This document shows, in pieces, positions 32,825 to 45,444 of a stretch of DNA of 64,000 nucleotides (positions are counted from its first letter, which is position 1; each line of letters opens with the position of its first letter). The translations under genes and the position numbers were made by a program. The DNA is from Nemophila menziesii (taxonomy: Eukaryota; Streptophyta; Magnoliopsida; Boraginales; Hydrophyllaceae). The stretch covers positions 2,172,501 through 2,236,500 of the forward strand of contig JARWIR010000005.1 in the NCBI GenBank assembly GCA_029959085.1, in the 5' to 3' direction. The notes under the pieces were generated by a model. It ran no database searches. It was given only the letters and a program-made list of their open reading frames with translations, and was not told the origin of the DNA.

Positions 32825-32833
32825 AAACCCTAA
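32825..32833 (+). promoter_or_regulatory. telo-box upstream of YTM1
   Basis: The sequence AAACCCTAA lies 99 bp before the ATG. This motif is common in plant promoters and leaders of ribosomal-protein and ribosome-biogenesis genes, usually with a TGGGCC site II. One TGGGCC occurs at 32607-32612, inside the neighbouring insertion. Confidence 0.55.
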
Positions 32834-32931
32834 AATTAGCTTCTCCCTCCGACACTTCCTCTCTCAAGTCTCAACTCACCTACACCTCTCTCTACCTGCA
32901 CCTCCATTGTTCCCGTTACAGAAACACAGCA

Positions 32932-35189
32932 ATGGACATCGACGGGGACATGGAAGAAGCTTCACGAAGCGTGCAGGTTCGTTTCCTAACGAATCTCAAA
33001 GCACCGTTAAAGGTCCCACCTTCCGCCATCAGTATTCCTTCCAATCTTACTCGCTATGGTCTCTCTAGACTCGTCAACGACCTCATCAAATCCGGTAATT
33101 CATATATACATACATATCTATGTATTTGTCCTCTATGTTTTGCATAATAATCGATTTTGCTTAGTATACGGATTTGTTTTAGGGTTCAATTGCATAATCA
33201 GTCCCTGTGTTGTTCATTATACATAAACTTTACAAATTACCATGTCTAATTGACTTTTTTGATGTAATTGCTTGTGTTTAGACAATGAGGATTGGGTTTC
33301 AGAGCCGTTTGATTTTCTTATCGATGGAGAATTGGTCAGAATGTCTCTTGAAGAGTTTCTACTTGCTAAAGGCATTTCAGCTGTGAGTAAATTGCACCAT
33401 TGGTCCCTGTATTATGCAATATAACTTAAACTATTCTCACTTACAGGAGAAAACATTGGAAATTGAGTACATTAAAGCTGTAGCACCAAGAACAGAAGAA
33501 GAACCTTCTATGCATGATGATTGGGTTAGTTCAGTTGATGGTTCAAATCCAAGGTAAAAATATTAAAATTATTATTATTTTCTCCTAATATCATATGTAA
33601 TTTATTTAACCTCTTTAATTACATTTCACAGGTTCATTTTATCTGGATGTTATGATGGGTTAGGAAGGTAATATATATATATACACTTAATTTTGATTTC
33701 TTTTTAATAACATAATATAAATAATTTAAATTGATCTAGGATATGGAGCTCTCCTGGTGTATGTACACATGTATTAGATGGACATACTTCTGCTATCACA
33801 TCCGTTTGTGTTCTCAAGTCAAAGGGTAAATAAGTAAAATCACATACCAATTATTCCAGTATATTTACATGTTATTTTGAAAACAGATGAAATTGTAGCT
33901 ACAGCTTCTAAAGATAGAACAATGAGATTGTGGAAGGTAAACTAAACTATTTAATTTAACACAAATTAAAAATTAAAATGCTAATTAATTTAATTTCATT
34001 TTTAAAAGATCGATACAGAGGAGTCATTGAATCAACCTAAAAGAGTTCAAGCTTTTAAGATATTAAAAGGTCATACTTCTTCGTTACAAAGCATTTCATC
34101 ACACCCTTCTGGAGAAATGGTATTATTTTTTTCTTTCCAATTTTACCCTTCTCATTTTGTGTACCTAATTAAGTTTTTATTTTATTCGATTATTAGATTT
34201 GTTCGGGTTCTTGGGATTGTAGAATCAATTTATGGCAGATAAATAATTCTGATTATTTAAGTAACGAAATTTCGTTTAAGAAAAGGAAGAAAGATGATAA
34301 TAAAGAGGAGGTTCAATTAGAGGTATGAGTTTAATTATAATTTATAAATTTATGTTTTTTTAATTTTTTTTAATGTAAAAAATAGGGAGAAGTTACATCT
34401 ACACTTGTGGGCCATACTCAATGTGTATCTTCTGTAGTTTGGCCATTAAATGAAACAATCTATTCTGGTTCGTGGGACCATACGATTCGAAAATGGGATG
34501 TTGAAACAGGGAAAGACACATTACACATGGTAAAAACTTGACTATAATACCCTTATTGATTAACAGTTTGTAAAAAATTGACTATAATACCCTTTAATAC
34601 AGTCTTGTGGTAAAGTTGTAAACTGTCTTGATATTGGTGGTGAAAGTTCAGCTCTCGTAGCTGCTGGTTTTTCTGATCCTGTACTTCGAATATGGGACCC
34701 ACGTAAACCAGGTCATTTTCAGAATATTTTTACTCATTTGCATAATAGTCCTTGTACTAACTATTATTTAATTACAGGGACTTCAGCTCCAATTTTTCAA
34801 TTTTCTTCACATACTTCTTGGATTTCTTCTGTTAAATGGCATAAAGAATCGTGGTTTCATTTAGTTACTTCTTCTTATGATGGGAAAATTATGTTGTGGG
34901 ATATTCGAACTGCGGTAATTTATTATTTAATTATTTAATTAAATTTGTTATTTCGACTCGTTTAATTTAATTTTTTTTTTACTACAGTGGCCATTATCTG
35001 TTATTGATTCACATGATGACAAGGTATTTTATTTATTTTATAGTAATTACCAAATAAAGTAATTATTTATTTTATTTAAATTTTGTATTTTAGGTGTTAT
35101 GTGCTGATTGGTGGAGAGGTGATAGTGTTGTAAGTGGTGGTGCGGATTCAAGACTTCGTATTTCTTCTGGAATTCCTGTGCAAGGTTAA
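32932..35189 (+). CDS. WDR12: ribosome biogenesis protein YTM1/WDR12
   Basis: Thirteen exons: 32932-33094, 33282-33382, 33447-33553, 33632-33667, 33740-33825, 33887-33936, 34009-34119, 34197-34322, 34386-34529, 34603-34711, 34778-34914, 34988-35023 and 35094-35189. They encode 433 residues with every phase consistent, the usual length for plant YTM1. An NLE domain opens the protein ([20 protein letters not shown]). Seven WD40 repeats follow, with GH...WD-type pairs such as [30 protein letters not shown] and [15 protein letters not shown]. In yeast and animals the protein joins the PeBoW complex (with Pescadillo and BOP1) and is removed by the AAA ATPase Rea1/midasin, which acts on the NLE domain during 60S maturation in the nucleolus. 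It is probably regulated as part of the ribosome-biogenesis set (telo-box upstream). No defect is seen. Confidence 0.94.
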
Positions 35190-36880
35190 AAAGGTAATTT
35201 ATTAATTTGTAAAATATACCCTTCATGGTTAAAAATCTGAATAAAGTTAATTATATGCAGAAAAGCTAAAGGAGTATTTGTGATTTTTTGAAGATGTTTG
35301 GAAAAACCTTTTGTGAGGGAATATTAAATACCAGTTTTGTGGTTGGGATTTATTTTATTATTAATGGTGTTGTATTTATAATTTATTATGGTATGAAGTG
35401 TTTAATTTTTGTTTTAACTTTGAATATGGATTAATTAATTTATGCCAAGTTTTTTATTTAAAATTGAATTTTGTCACGTTTTACGTTTTCCAGTAGTTGT
35501 GGAGTGGTCCCATATTTGAAGTTATATCTAGATCTGTGTGCTAAAATTGCGAAAATAAAATAATAATAATGTAGATCTCCATAAAGTGATGTATTGAGTA
35601 GCCTTTTTTACAAGTAAACTGGACCTATTTTCTCGTGACAAACTAAAGATTGCTAAATAAAGAAGCTCTATGGTTTAATAATATCCAAAAGACGTAAATA
35701 CCCTTCATAAGGAACAAACAAATGATCAAAACATGGGTGACCTGAATTTCTTTTGGCCTGACCTATAAAGTTTGATATGTGAAGACAAATGCAAGAAAGG
35801 AATAAGGGATTGTAGTCGTAGACTTGTAGTGAAGGTATTGGACCGTTTCTATTCATGGGTTGAGACTTTATTCCTGTATATACCAACAAAATATGATATA
35901 TTTCTGTATATAGTAATATGTTATACACTTTAGTTTATATTCATTTGAAATCCAATAACAGTTCATAACATCATTCTATTATAATGGTCATTCATCCAAT
36001 TTTTTAACCGTAGTGTATTATAATATATAAATTTTGGTATTTTTATTTCGTATTTACCCACCCACAATCGTTGTGGTAAAATTACGGTTTATGGCTTCAT
36101 AAAGACAAGTTACATAGTTATAATCCATTTGTTACATTCAATATAGGCCAAAGAAGGAACTCAGTGTCACAAGTATACACTATGATTTAGACCATCCTTA
36201 TAGCTTAATGTCCTATTAGGATTGTTGATGAGCGGTTTAGGGAAAAATTAGTTGCACTGATATATTTCTCTCAATACAAGAATAAAAAGACGTATACACA
36301 TAAAAAACTCTAAACAATATATTCTTCGATTATAGTCACTCTTATTACTTCAAGACTATAGAACTTTATAGTCCCCATCTCCAATGTTAAAAAAGATCTC
36401 TACCCAAATTATTGAAACCAAAAGGAAACGATCATGAACTTTGATCCTTATTCCGTATTGTTAAAATATCTATAATAAAATAGAGTTGTGTTTATAAAGA
36501 ACAGTTGGGATCACTCGTCAATAGGCTTAGCTTTTTCCGTTACGTATTCTATAACTTCAAAGAAAAAAAAGATAGATACATATATTAAAAGTGTGCAACC
36601 GATTATTTAATTATTTTAATAGATTAACCATATAAACGACGAAATAAATCAAACCCCACGAGAGAGATATTTTTTTGAACAAAAGTGGGTGATGGACTGA
36701 TAGGTCAAATGATAATAAATTAATAATTGTCTAATGATGGGCTAATATGGACACAATCATATTATATTATCAAAAGGGTAAAATGGTCACTCTCCTGGAT
36801 TTTGTTCTATGATCCCTCCCAAACTTAACTTTCAGCTTTTTCACTCTACTCTAAATAAGAAAGTACTCCGTAAAGGACTC
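35190..36880. other. intergenic, no gene seen
   Basis: 3' flank of YTM1 and 5' flank of the amylase gene. AT-rich, with no convincing frame. The 86-codon minus-strand frame near 35.7-35.9 kb shows no known domain and lacks coding character. Confidence 0.5.
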
Positions 36881-37013
36881 CTTTTTGTCATCTCCCTCAT
36901 GTGTTCCCTGCTGCTTAGACTCACACTATTAGTTACTAAAAACCTCTTTTAATCCTCAGCATTTTCGATTAGTCAACGATACTACACCAAATGTTGACCA
37001 TCATCTAATTCAG

Positions 37014-37294
37014 GTAATATGTTTGTATATTTGCTTCTACTAATTTCTTATCAATTATACTCTCTGTTTATCTCTAATTCTCGCAACTTTTGGTACGCTT
37101 TTAAAATGGACCATGTTTCATGATCCATCGTTAATATAAATAGGTTTATTTTCACTTTTAGTCCTTGTGCTATACCATATATCCAAATTTACCCATCTAT
37201 TTGGACTTTATAACATAACGACCAATCGTGCTAAATATAAATAATAATTTTGTTTATTTTTCTTTCTATTAAATATTAATTTGTTATGTTTCAG
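37014..37294 (+). other. probable 5'-UTR intron of the alpha-amylase gene
   Basis: The sequence attcag/GTAATATG at 37014 and ttcag/agtaaATGGGC ending at 37294 form a good donor-acceptor pair seven bases before the start codon. A leader exon would lie around 36890-37013. Confidence 0.5.
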
Positions 37295-37301
37295 AGTAAA
37301 T

Positions 37302-40300
37302 ATGGGCACGGTTTTGTTAATGGATGCATTATCTAGGAAAGTTTTATGCTTTCCTAGTGTTAATTGGGACCCGGATCATAAGTTAAATAAAAGATATCCA
37401 ACTAGAAAAAGGTTTGAACTAGTTTAATTTTGTATTTAGCAAACGTTAATTGCACTATTCATCCCTGTGTTATCTGTAATTGCGATATATACCCGTGTGT
37501 TTCGAATTTTAATACATATATTCGCTATTTTCGAGATATCACATGGGTATATTTGGCTATTTCGCTTAACACAGAGATCAATTGTGCAATTTACTTTTTT
37601 GATTTTTTTTATTATAACTCAATTTGATGTATTTGCAGAAATTTTTTATGTACTGATGATTTGTTAAGTAAATCAAGATCTATTGTTATCTCAAGAACGG
37701 TATGTATTTCGATGCTATTTTTTTTATTAAGTGTTACTTAATTGGTTATAAATAAATAATTATTAAAAAAAAAAAAAAAACAGAGTGGTTCAAGTGATAC
37801 TAGACCATTGATTAAAAGTGAAGAAGATGAACTTTTAGCTACTAAAAAAGCTCTTTCAGAGTTACGTATCAAACAAGAAGCAATTGAGAAAGAAAGAGAT
37901 TTTTTACTCGAAAAGTTGGCTAAAAAAGAGGATCAAATCGTAAAAACGTCGCAAAACAAGGACTTGGAAGCAATTAAAGCTTTACTCGATGAAAAAATGC
38001 AAGAATCTGCTAACGAAAAGTCCGATCTAGAGTCAAAACTAGTACTTGCAAAACAAGATTCACTTAAATTAGCAGTACAAGTTGAAAAATTTGCAGAAAT
38101 TGCGTTTAAAAAAGCAACTTCTCATATATTAGAAGATGCGCAATTAAAAATTAATGCTGCTGAATCTTTAACAGCTGAAACAGCTTATAAAATTCAAGAG
38201 CAGATTCGAAAAAGTACTGAAGAAACTATAAATTCGATAGTTGAAAAGTCAAAAGATGCGATTAATAAAGCTTTAAATGTAGCGGAAAGTGTTAACGATC
38301 ACACGATTAAAACCATTACAGATTTAACGGATGAGATTAATCCAATCGATGAGATTTCATCAATACAATTACAAAACATCAAGTTAGAAAACGAAATTCG
38401 CGATTTAAATAATTTATTATTAGTTTCGAAAAACGAAACTGATATGTTAAGACTTGAATTAGATCAGTTACGTGAACAAGTAAAATTATATGAAATACGC
38501 GCAAGTAAAGCTGAACAATCGGTTAATAATTTACGTGAAACAAATAAAAAATCGGGTATTAAACAAGAGGAAGAAATTAAAATATTACTCGAGAAATTAA
38601 AAAAAGACGCTAATGAGAAAAGAAAATTAGCTTCGAAGGCTTTTAAATTTGAAATAGAAGCTATTAAATCCGCTATAGAAGCTGCAAAAAACACTACAAA
38701 TTCTCAAGATGAAGCTTATAAAAGAAGATGTGAAGCTTTACAAAGATCTTTAATAGCTTCTGAATCAGCTTTAAAAACATGGAAAAAACGAGCTGAAAAT
38801 TCTGAAGCTATTTTAAGTAAATATTCTGATGATTCACAAGATTCAGAACTTTATGTTGTTAATGGAGGAAGAGTTGATTTATTAATGGATAATGATTCAT
38901 CGAAATGGAATCTTTTAAGTAATGGGCCCCGCAGAGAAATACCTGATTGGATGTCACGTAGAATTAATTCGATTTGTCGGAAATTTCCTCCGAGAAAAAC
39001 CGATATTAATTCGGAAATCGAGAAAGCGAAGTTTAAATCTTTGAAATTACCTTTAGTTAATGAAGTTTGGTCTATTTCTGAAGAAAAGTTAAAAGAAGGT
39101 GATATTTTAATTGATCATGTTCTTGAAAAACAAGTTATTGAAAAAAAACGTAAAGCTTTAGAACGTGCACTTCAAAGAAAAACCATTAAATGGCAACGTA
39201 CCCCTGAAGAAACTAAATTAGGTATGTGTTTTTTTTTTGTGTGTTTTACTGTGTGTGTGTTTTTTTTTTAAAGATTTTAATTTTTTCTTGTAGAGCCTGG
39301 AACGGGTACTGGACGTGAAATAGTGGTTAGTTTAGTTATTATATTTTTTTAGAGAATTAACTATATTATAAGTTTATGATATATGTTTTGTAATTTTATG
39401 AAGTTACAAGGGTTTAATTGGGAAAGTTGGAGAAGACAATGGTATCTTGAACTTGCGCCTAAAGCTGCTGACCTGTCACGTTCAGGGATTACAGCTGTAT
39501 GGTTTCCACCACCTACAGAATCTGTAGCTCCACAAGGTTTTTTTTTTTTTTACTTTTTTTTTAATTTTTTTTTTTAAGTAACTAATAAATTTGAGTTTGA
39601 ACAGGTTATATGCCTTCTGATCTTTATAACTTAAACTCAGCGTATGGGACTGAGGAAGAGCTAAAACATTGTATTGAAGAAATGCATAATAATGATCTTT
39701 TGGTATGTTTATGTTTATATACTAAAAGACCAATATAACCTTGGTGTTTTTTTGTTTTCATAAAAAAAAATTCTACATGTATACAGGCTTTAGGAGATGT
39801 TGTATTGAACCATCGATGTGCTCATAAACAGGTAAGTAAACATTTTACTGTTTTTTTTTTTAATTTGACAAATTTTTGTGAATTTTTAGAGTCCAAATGG
39901 TGTATGGAATATATTCGGAGGTAAACTAGCATGGGGACCCGAAGCAATAGTATGTGACGACCCTAACTTTCAAGGACGTGGAAATCCTTCGAGTGGTATG
40001 ATATTACATTTATACCCTTGAATATTAACCATTTATAGTAATATATCAACTCATTTTTATACACAGGTGATATATTTCATGCTGCACCAAATGTTGATCA
40101 TTCACAAGAATTTGTAAGAAGAGATATTAAAGGATGGTTAAATTGGCTGCGAAATGATATAGGTTATGATGGGTGGCGCCTAGACTTTGCGAGGTAAATT
40201 TTTCTTTTTTTTTTAATGATTATGAAAAGAAATAAAAATAAATTTGTGTTATGTTCAGAGGGTTTGCTGGTGAGTATGTGAAAGAATATATACAAACTTC

Positions 40301-41207
40301 GAATCCCGCGTTTTCTATAGGAGAGTATTGGGATAGTTTAGCTTATGAAGGCGGTAATTTAAGTTATAACCAAGGTAAAAATAATAAAATATTAAATTTA
40401 TACTTACTTTACATGTTTTATATTATTTCTTTTGAATATTTACAGATGCGCATAGACAACGGATAGTCAATTGGATAAATGCAACAGGTGGAACTTCTTC
40501 AGCTTTCGACGTCACAACAAAGGTGAAGTTCCAAACAGTCTGTTTAATTTTATAAAATTATCTAATAATCATTCATTTTTTATTTTTTTAAGGGTATACT
40601 TCATTCTGCTTTGCATAATCAATATTGGAGGTTAATAGATCCGCAAGGTAAACCTACCGGAGTAATGGGATGGTGGCCTTCTCGTGCCGTAACGTTTTTA
40701 GAAAATCATGATACTGGTTCAACACAGGTTTATACATTCGAAATTTGTGCATATTAATTTATTATTTTATTGCTTATATATATATTTTTAACAGGGTCAT
40801 TGGCCATTTCCTAGAGATAAACTTTCTCAAGGATATGCGTATATTTTAACTCATCCTGGAACTGTAAGTTTATTTTCAAAGCCCATTTCTGAGATTGTTT
40901 GTTTATTTTTATTAATTCTTTTTTGTTTATGTAGCCGGTGATATTTTATGATCATTTTTATGATTTTGGATTACGTGATGTGATAACGGAGTTAATTGAG
41001 GCTAGAGGAAGAGCTGGAGTACATTGTCGTAGTCATATGAAGATATATCATGCGACTAACGATGGTTATGTAGCGGGGATTGGTGATACTTTGGTTATGA
41101 AACTTGGTGGTATTGATTGGAATCCTTCTAAAGAAGTTAAATTGGATGGTACGTGGCACAAGTTTGTTGATAAGGGGTCTGATTATCAAGTGTGGTTGAG
41201 ACAATGA
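37302..41207 (+). CDS. coiled-coil/GH13 alpha-amylase fusion protein
   Basis: Fourteen exons: 37302-37411, 37639-37699, 37784-39221, 39294-39325, 39404-39536, 39605-39702, 39787-39831, 39890-39995, 40067-40193, 40259-40374, 40446-40522, 40593-40727, 40795-40863 and 40935-41207. The protein has 939 residues, all phases consistent. Residues 58-390, from one 1.4-kb exon, are Lys/Glu/Ala-rich with long heptad-like runs, a coiled coil. About 390-535 is a conserved-looking linker ([19 protein letters not shown]). From about 545 to the end is a GH13 domain of the plant AMY3 type: [28 protein letters not shown] (nucleophile Asp 714), SIGEYWDS (acid/base Glu 739) and FLENHDTGS (Asp 821). All three catalytic residues are present, so starch hydrolysis is possible. 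AMY3 itself carries N-terminal starch-binding modules, which I do not see here. The first 57 residues could be a transit peptide but are not typical. Confidence 0.88.
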
Positions 41208-42247
41208 GTGTTTTGAAGTGATGAGTTTTATGATTATTTTGTACCGAATTTTGTTGATGATGATACTATTTGAATAAGTTAATTGTGATTTGTAATTACT
41301 TAATAATGTGAATTTGGTGCAGAGAACACATGTTTGTTGCACTTGAATCACTAGATTATGCCGAAGTTTGAGCATTTGATGATTGAATAATCTGTTGATG
41401 AAAGTGATTATATGATATGTGATGGAGCAATTGGTTTGTTAATGGTGAAATGATATTGCTGATTTGCTTTAAGTATGATATATATATTAGGAAGTGAAAG
41501 ATTGAATTCTTACCCGATGATTTATGCTTTTGGACACGTAGAATCATTTTATTCAAACAAACGAAATTAGTAGAATACAAAGTTGAACGAAAAATACAAG
41601 TATAAAGATACAATATAACAATAATCCAACATCATTTCATTTTATGTAGTTAAATTGTACCTAAATATTTGAAACTAATTCCCTCATTCACCAATAAAGT
41701 TGAGATATATAATCATGACATTAAATAAAAAACTTAGTCATGAACAATAGTCAATACCAATGACATCTATATGACATATGACATCATAATGACATACCCA
41801 CCAATAAAGGAGGTTTAAACCCCGAAAGATATAAGAAACAAGATATTATCGACGTAATAACTAACTACAAAAATCTTCGATTCACTACCAAAGAAAAAAC
41901 AGTAGATTTAACCTGAATGAGCATTGATTTGGACCAAAAACCCAAACCAGTGTCGGTCATATGGTCGTATTTGAAAAAAAATACTAAACTAACTCACAAA
42001 ATTAACCTTAAATTTCAAATTGGTTTGTTGATTTGTTAATTTTTTTATTACCTAAAGGAAAATGAAAGAATAAACTGAAAAAAAAGAGGGAAAGGAAGCT
42101 TTGAGGGAGAAAGAGGAAAGTCCTTGTGGGAGTCTGAGGGAGGGATTATTAGTCGATTATTCTTAAAGAATGATATAATTGTGTGTTATTTTCAACCAAT
42201 AATTCCCTCTTAACAATTGTTGTGGACCCCATATAAGTACAGTCATC
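41208..42247. other. intergenic, no gene seen
   Basis: 3' flank of the amylase gene and upstream region of the DUF1997 gene. AT-rich, no supported frame. Confidence 0.5.
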
Positions 42248-42353
42248 AAACTAAACCAATAAGTACTTGGCACACCAGATAAGTATAGTGCCAAATACCA
42301 AACTGAACCAATAAGTACTTGCCACACCAGTTAAGTTAAGCGCCAAATACACA
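42248..42353 (+). repeat. tandem promoter repeat upstream of the DUF1997 gene
   Basis: Two copies of about 52 bp share ccaataagtacttg, then cacaccag, then taag and gccaaatac. Each has a CCAAT core and the second ends 35 bp before the ATG, so the repeat overlaps the likely promoter or leader. Confidence 0.7.
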
Positions 42354-42387
42354 AGATAGTGAAATCAAAGAAAGCGAATGAGTGGAT

Positions 42388-43479
42388 ATGGTGGCGCTAC
42401 CATCATGCAGCAGCCGCAACACCTTCTTTTTCTCCAAAAGGTCGTCTACACTCAGCTCCGGCGGCAGTGGTAGAGAGTGGATGCAGAAACTGTCAAAGTC
42501 CGTGATCATAAAGGCAAAGGTTACAAACCCACCAACTTATTCTTCAAGAATCTCAACAGATATTGCTCTCTATGAAGCTCCTGGGGTATATATCATACAC
42601 TCACGGTCCTCATTTATATTATGCATTTTCACATTAATTAATTCTGGTGATTTTAATCTTAAGCAAACGAAACTTTACTTTTTATACTAATTTGGTGTTT
42701 AACAGGCTTCATTTGATCAATATTTGGAGAATAAGCCAAGAGTTTTTAAGGCAATTTTCCCTGATAAAAAAAGAAGCCAACAACTTAATGAGGTAAACTT
42801 TTTCTCTTACGCAATTCTAATCTTTCGTATGGCCTAAACGAGGCCACGTGGGCTTAATCTACTAAACTATGTTAATTTTAGGAAGAATGGAGAATCCATA
42901 TGCTTCCTATAAATTTCCTATTCCTGACGGTTAATCCAGTAGTTGATATGAGGTTGCGATGTAAATCAAATGGACTAGAATACCCTTCCGGTGTTCCTCG
43001 AGAAATATCAACAGTTCTTGAGCTTGACATCGTAAGTAATTTTTAATTTCTTTTTTTCGTTTGTTTTTATTTTTAAATAAAGGTGAATTTGCAGCTTAGA
43101 TGGGAGCTTCATGGGCTAGAAGAAGTTCTGAAGCCATCTGAATTTACTCTTGGTGTAAAAGGAGCAATGTATTGTGATAAACGAGGAGGAATAGGTAGTA
43201 GGCTTAAAGGTCAAATGCAGATGAGTATAAGCTTTATTCTCCCTCCTATGCTTGGTTTGATCCCTAATAATGTTCGTCAAGAAGTTGGAGAATCGGTTAG
43301 TGTTAGTCTCACATTTGATAGTGAATAAAGAATTTTATATATAGCTAATATTTGGTAATGTTCGATCATAGGTTCTTCGAGGACTCGTGGAGAACATGAA
43401 ACGGAGAGTTAACGGGAGCTTGCTTGCGGACTATAGTGAATTTAAGAGGGAGAGATTGAGATTGAAAAAATCTGTATGA
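42388..43479 (+). CDS. DUF1997 family protein, predicted plastid
   Basis: Five exons: 42388-42585, 42706-42792, 42882-43031, 43095-43295 and 43372-43479. They encode 247 residues, phases all zero. The ATG at 42388 is preferred because the upstream in-frame codon (GTG at 42382) is not a eukaryotic start. The first 40 residues are Ser/Arg/Lys-rich without acids until residue 30, as in transit peptides. The body matches the DUF1997 pattern: SFDQYLENKPRVFKAIFPDK, WRIHMLPINFLFLTVNPVVD, and an LPPMLGLIPNNVRQEVGESV-like block. The biochemical role of the family in plants is unknown to me. No defect is seen. Confidence 0.82.
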
Positions 43480-43540
43480 GTTTTGAGATTTAGGACTCTC
43501 TTGTGAATGAATTTTGAACAATCTCAAATTAGGAATCTCT

Positions 43541-44101
43541 GATTTGGTTAAGTATGGCAACAGTTCGGTTTTTTTGTAAAAATTTCAAAAATTATAACCA
43601 TAACAGTTTATTTTATTAAAAATCATATCCTAACGGTTTTAACCATCGATTACACATTTCAAAACCATAACAGTATTATTCGATTTTTGGTTTCTAAACG
43701 GTCTTGCGGTTTTTAACCATAACGAAATAATAATTTAAAAAATATATTAATTTTCATTAAATCAGACCACGTATAAGAAAAAACTTTGAGTTATATTAAA
43801 TATTGTGTTGGTCTTGGATTAAATTGTATATCTATTATTTAGTTGGTTAAATCTATAATTTAAATTTAAGTTTTAAAATTTTAATATATCTAATTTAATC
43901 TAAAATTATTATATGAATATGAAAATATATATGATAATAAACGGTTTTCGGTTATTCGGTTTTATTTGTATCTAAAACCATAACCTAACGGTTTTAACCA
44001 TCTGTTACACTGTCCAAAACCATAACTTAATGGTTTTAACCACGGTAATATAATTCGGTTTTTAATCGTAACCATTGCCATCCCTAGATTTGGTTAAGTA
44101 T
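43541..44101. mobile_element. hAT-like MITE bounded by a 15-bp direct repeat
   Basis: The sequence gatttggttaagtat occurs at 43541-43555 and 44087-44101. Just inside are ggcaacagttcggttttt on the left and aaccattgccatcccta on the right, so tggcaa and ttgcca face each other. Repeats of cggttttaacca and aaccataac fill the interior in both orientations. TAGGGATGGCAA-type ends are known from hAT elements, which make 8-bp duplications; the 15-bp identity is longer than that. It lies 60 bp after the DUF1997 stop codon. Confidence 0.6.
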
Positions 44102-44161
44102 TTGTTTTTTAAAAAAAGAAAAAGAAAGGCATTCCAAGCATTTCTTGTGACATCATTTGAT

Positions 44162-44234
44162 TGGAGATGCGGGGGATCGAACCCCGTGCCTCTCGCATGC
44201 AAAGCGAGCGCTCTACCATTTGAGCTACATCCCC
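44162..44234 (-). tRNA. tRNA-Ala(TGC), copy 1
   Basis: A 73-nt cloverleaf: acceptor GGGGATG with CATCTCC plus A, D-arm GTAGCTCAAATGGTAGAGC, anticodon loop TTTGCAT (TGC), T-arm GGGGTTCGATCCCC. No intron. Identical to the copy at 50687-50759. Confidence 0.96.
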
Positions 44235-44300
44235 ATTTATGATAATGGAGTTTGATCATACTACACAAAAGCTTAGAAAAGAGGACGATTATCGCCATAG

Positions 44301-44770
44301 ACGACTATTTCTTCATGAACGAGATTCTTTTTCGTCTTCTTTACTTCTTTTACATTTTAATGAGTTTTTCATTTTTTTGAAAGAGATGATGCAACATAGA
44401 GAAAGGGATTAATTGATAACATATTCTCCGATAGTTCTTAATTGCGTTTTGAGCGTGTTTATAATGTTGTTAGATAATTAAACAAATAGAATAATCTCTA
44501 TGTTCTGCAATATCAAAACCGAAATTTAATGTAATGCTTATTTTAATTTGTAGAACACTCTACCATTTGAGGTACATCCCCATTATTAATAAACTATTTG
44601 CTACCTGAAAAGATATACCAAACTAAACCATGAAATATAAGCTAATTTTCCCAAATTCAAAAAATTCGTGATGAGAATCTTTTTTGTCTTCCTCATTTAA
44701 TTTTAAATTATAATGAGTTTTTTTTTACTTTTCATTTCTCTTGAAAGAGGATATGGTACATAAAAGAAAA
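44301..44770. repeat. duplicated tRNA-Ala flank with a tRNA fragment
   Basis: The stretch following tRNA-Ala copy 1 (gattctttttcgtcttcttt, then aatgagttttt, then ttgaaagaga) is repeated about 360 bp on (44670-44760), preceded at 44555-44582 by ctctaccatttgaggtacatcccca, the 5' half of a tRNA-Ala. A third version of the flank follows the Ala copy at 50.7 kb. Confidence 0.75.
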
Positions 44771-45388
44771 TATAAACTTCTCTTTATAATCCTCGTATAC
44801 CTCTTGAGCGTGTTTTCAATACCCTAGGCGTGTATTAGGTAATTACAAATGTAGGATAATCTACGTGTATTGGGATAATATGTGACGATACTCGATACGA
44901 AGAGAAAAACATAAATACAACCCAAAGAAAGTCGTGACCAAGTAAAGATTAGACTCGGGGAAGGCATAAAACCATCAAATCACAAATACATGCACATCAC
45001 CTGAGTTCAACAAGTTGTTAGGAATAAATGTAAATGAGCTAGTGTAATTTGTCATATACCATTGGAAATCCTGAAGAGTCTAGTTTTCGATATCGTGAGC
45101 AACATATCATTTGGACCTTGGTGTACCTTACTGCGACAAGGCCTATTAAATTTTGTGAAGCATTCTGATATTGATTCTTAGAGTTGGCAAATCCCATTTG
45201 TCCAGGTTTACCCATTTTGAGAAAACTTAAGTACAATATTAGGTTTTTAATTCATTCTATAACATCATCTTTATAGTAACTTAGATTTAGGTTATCTATC
45301 TACTTCAACTCTCTCAAGCAACTTAAGGATCAAGATTTCCACCATATTAGAGAATGACCTCTTGTAATTAATTTAGTATTCTTTTTCC

Positions 45389-45444
<56 letters not shown>

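Noticed and set aside
40992..41613. Minus-strand frames over the last amylase exon and 3' flank
   Set aside because: Shadow of the coding exon, then AT-rich sequence.
44555..44582. Third tRNA-Ala gene
   Set aside because: Only the 5' half (acceptor and D-arm) is present, with no anticodon or T-arm; kept as a fragment in the duplicated flank.
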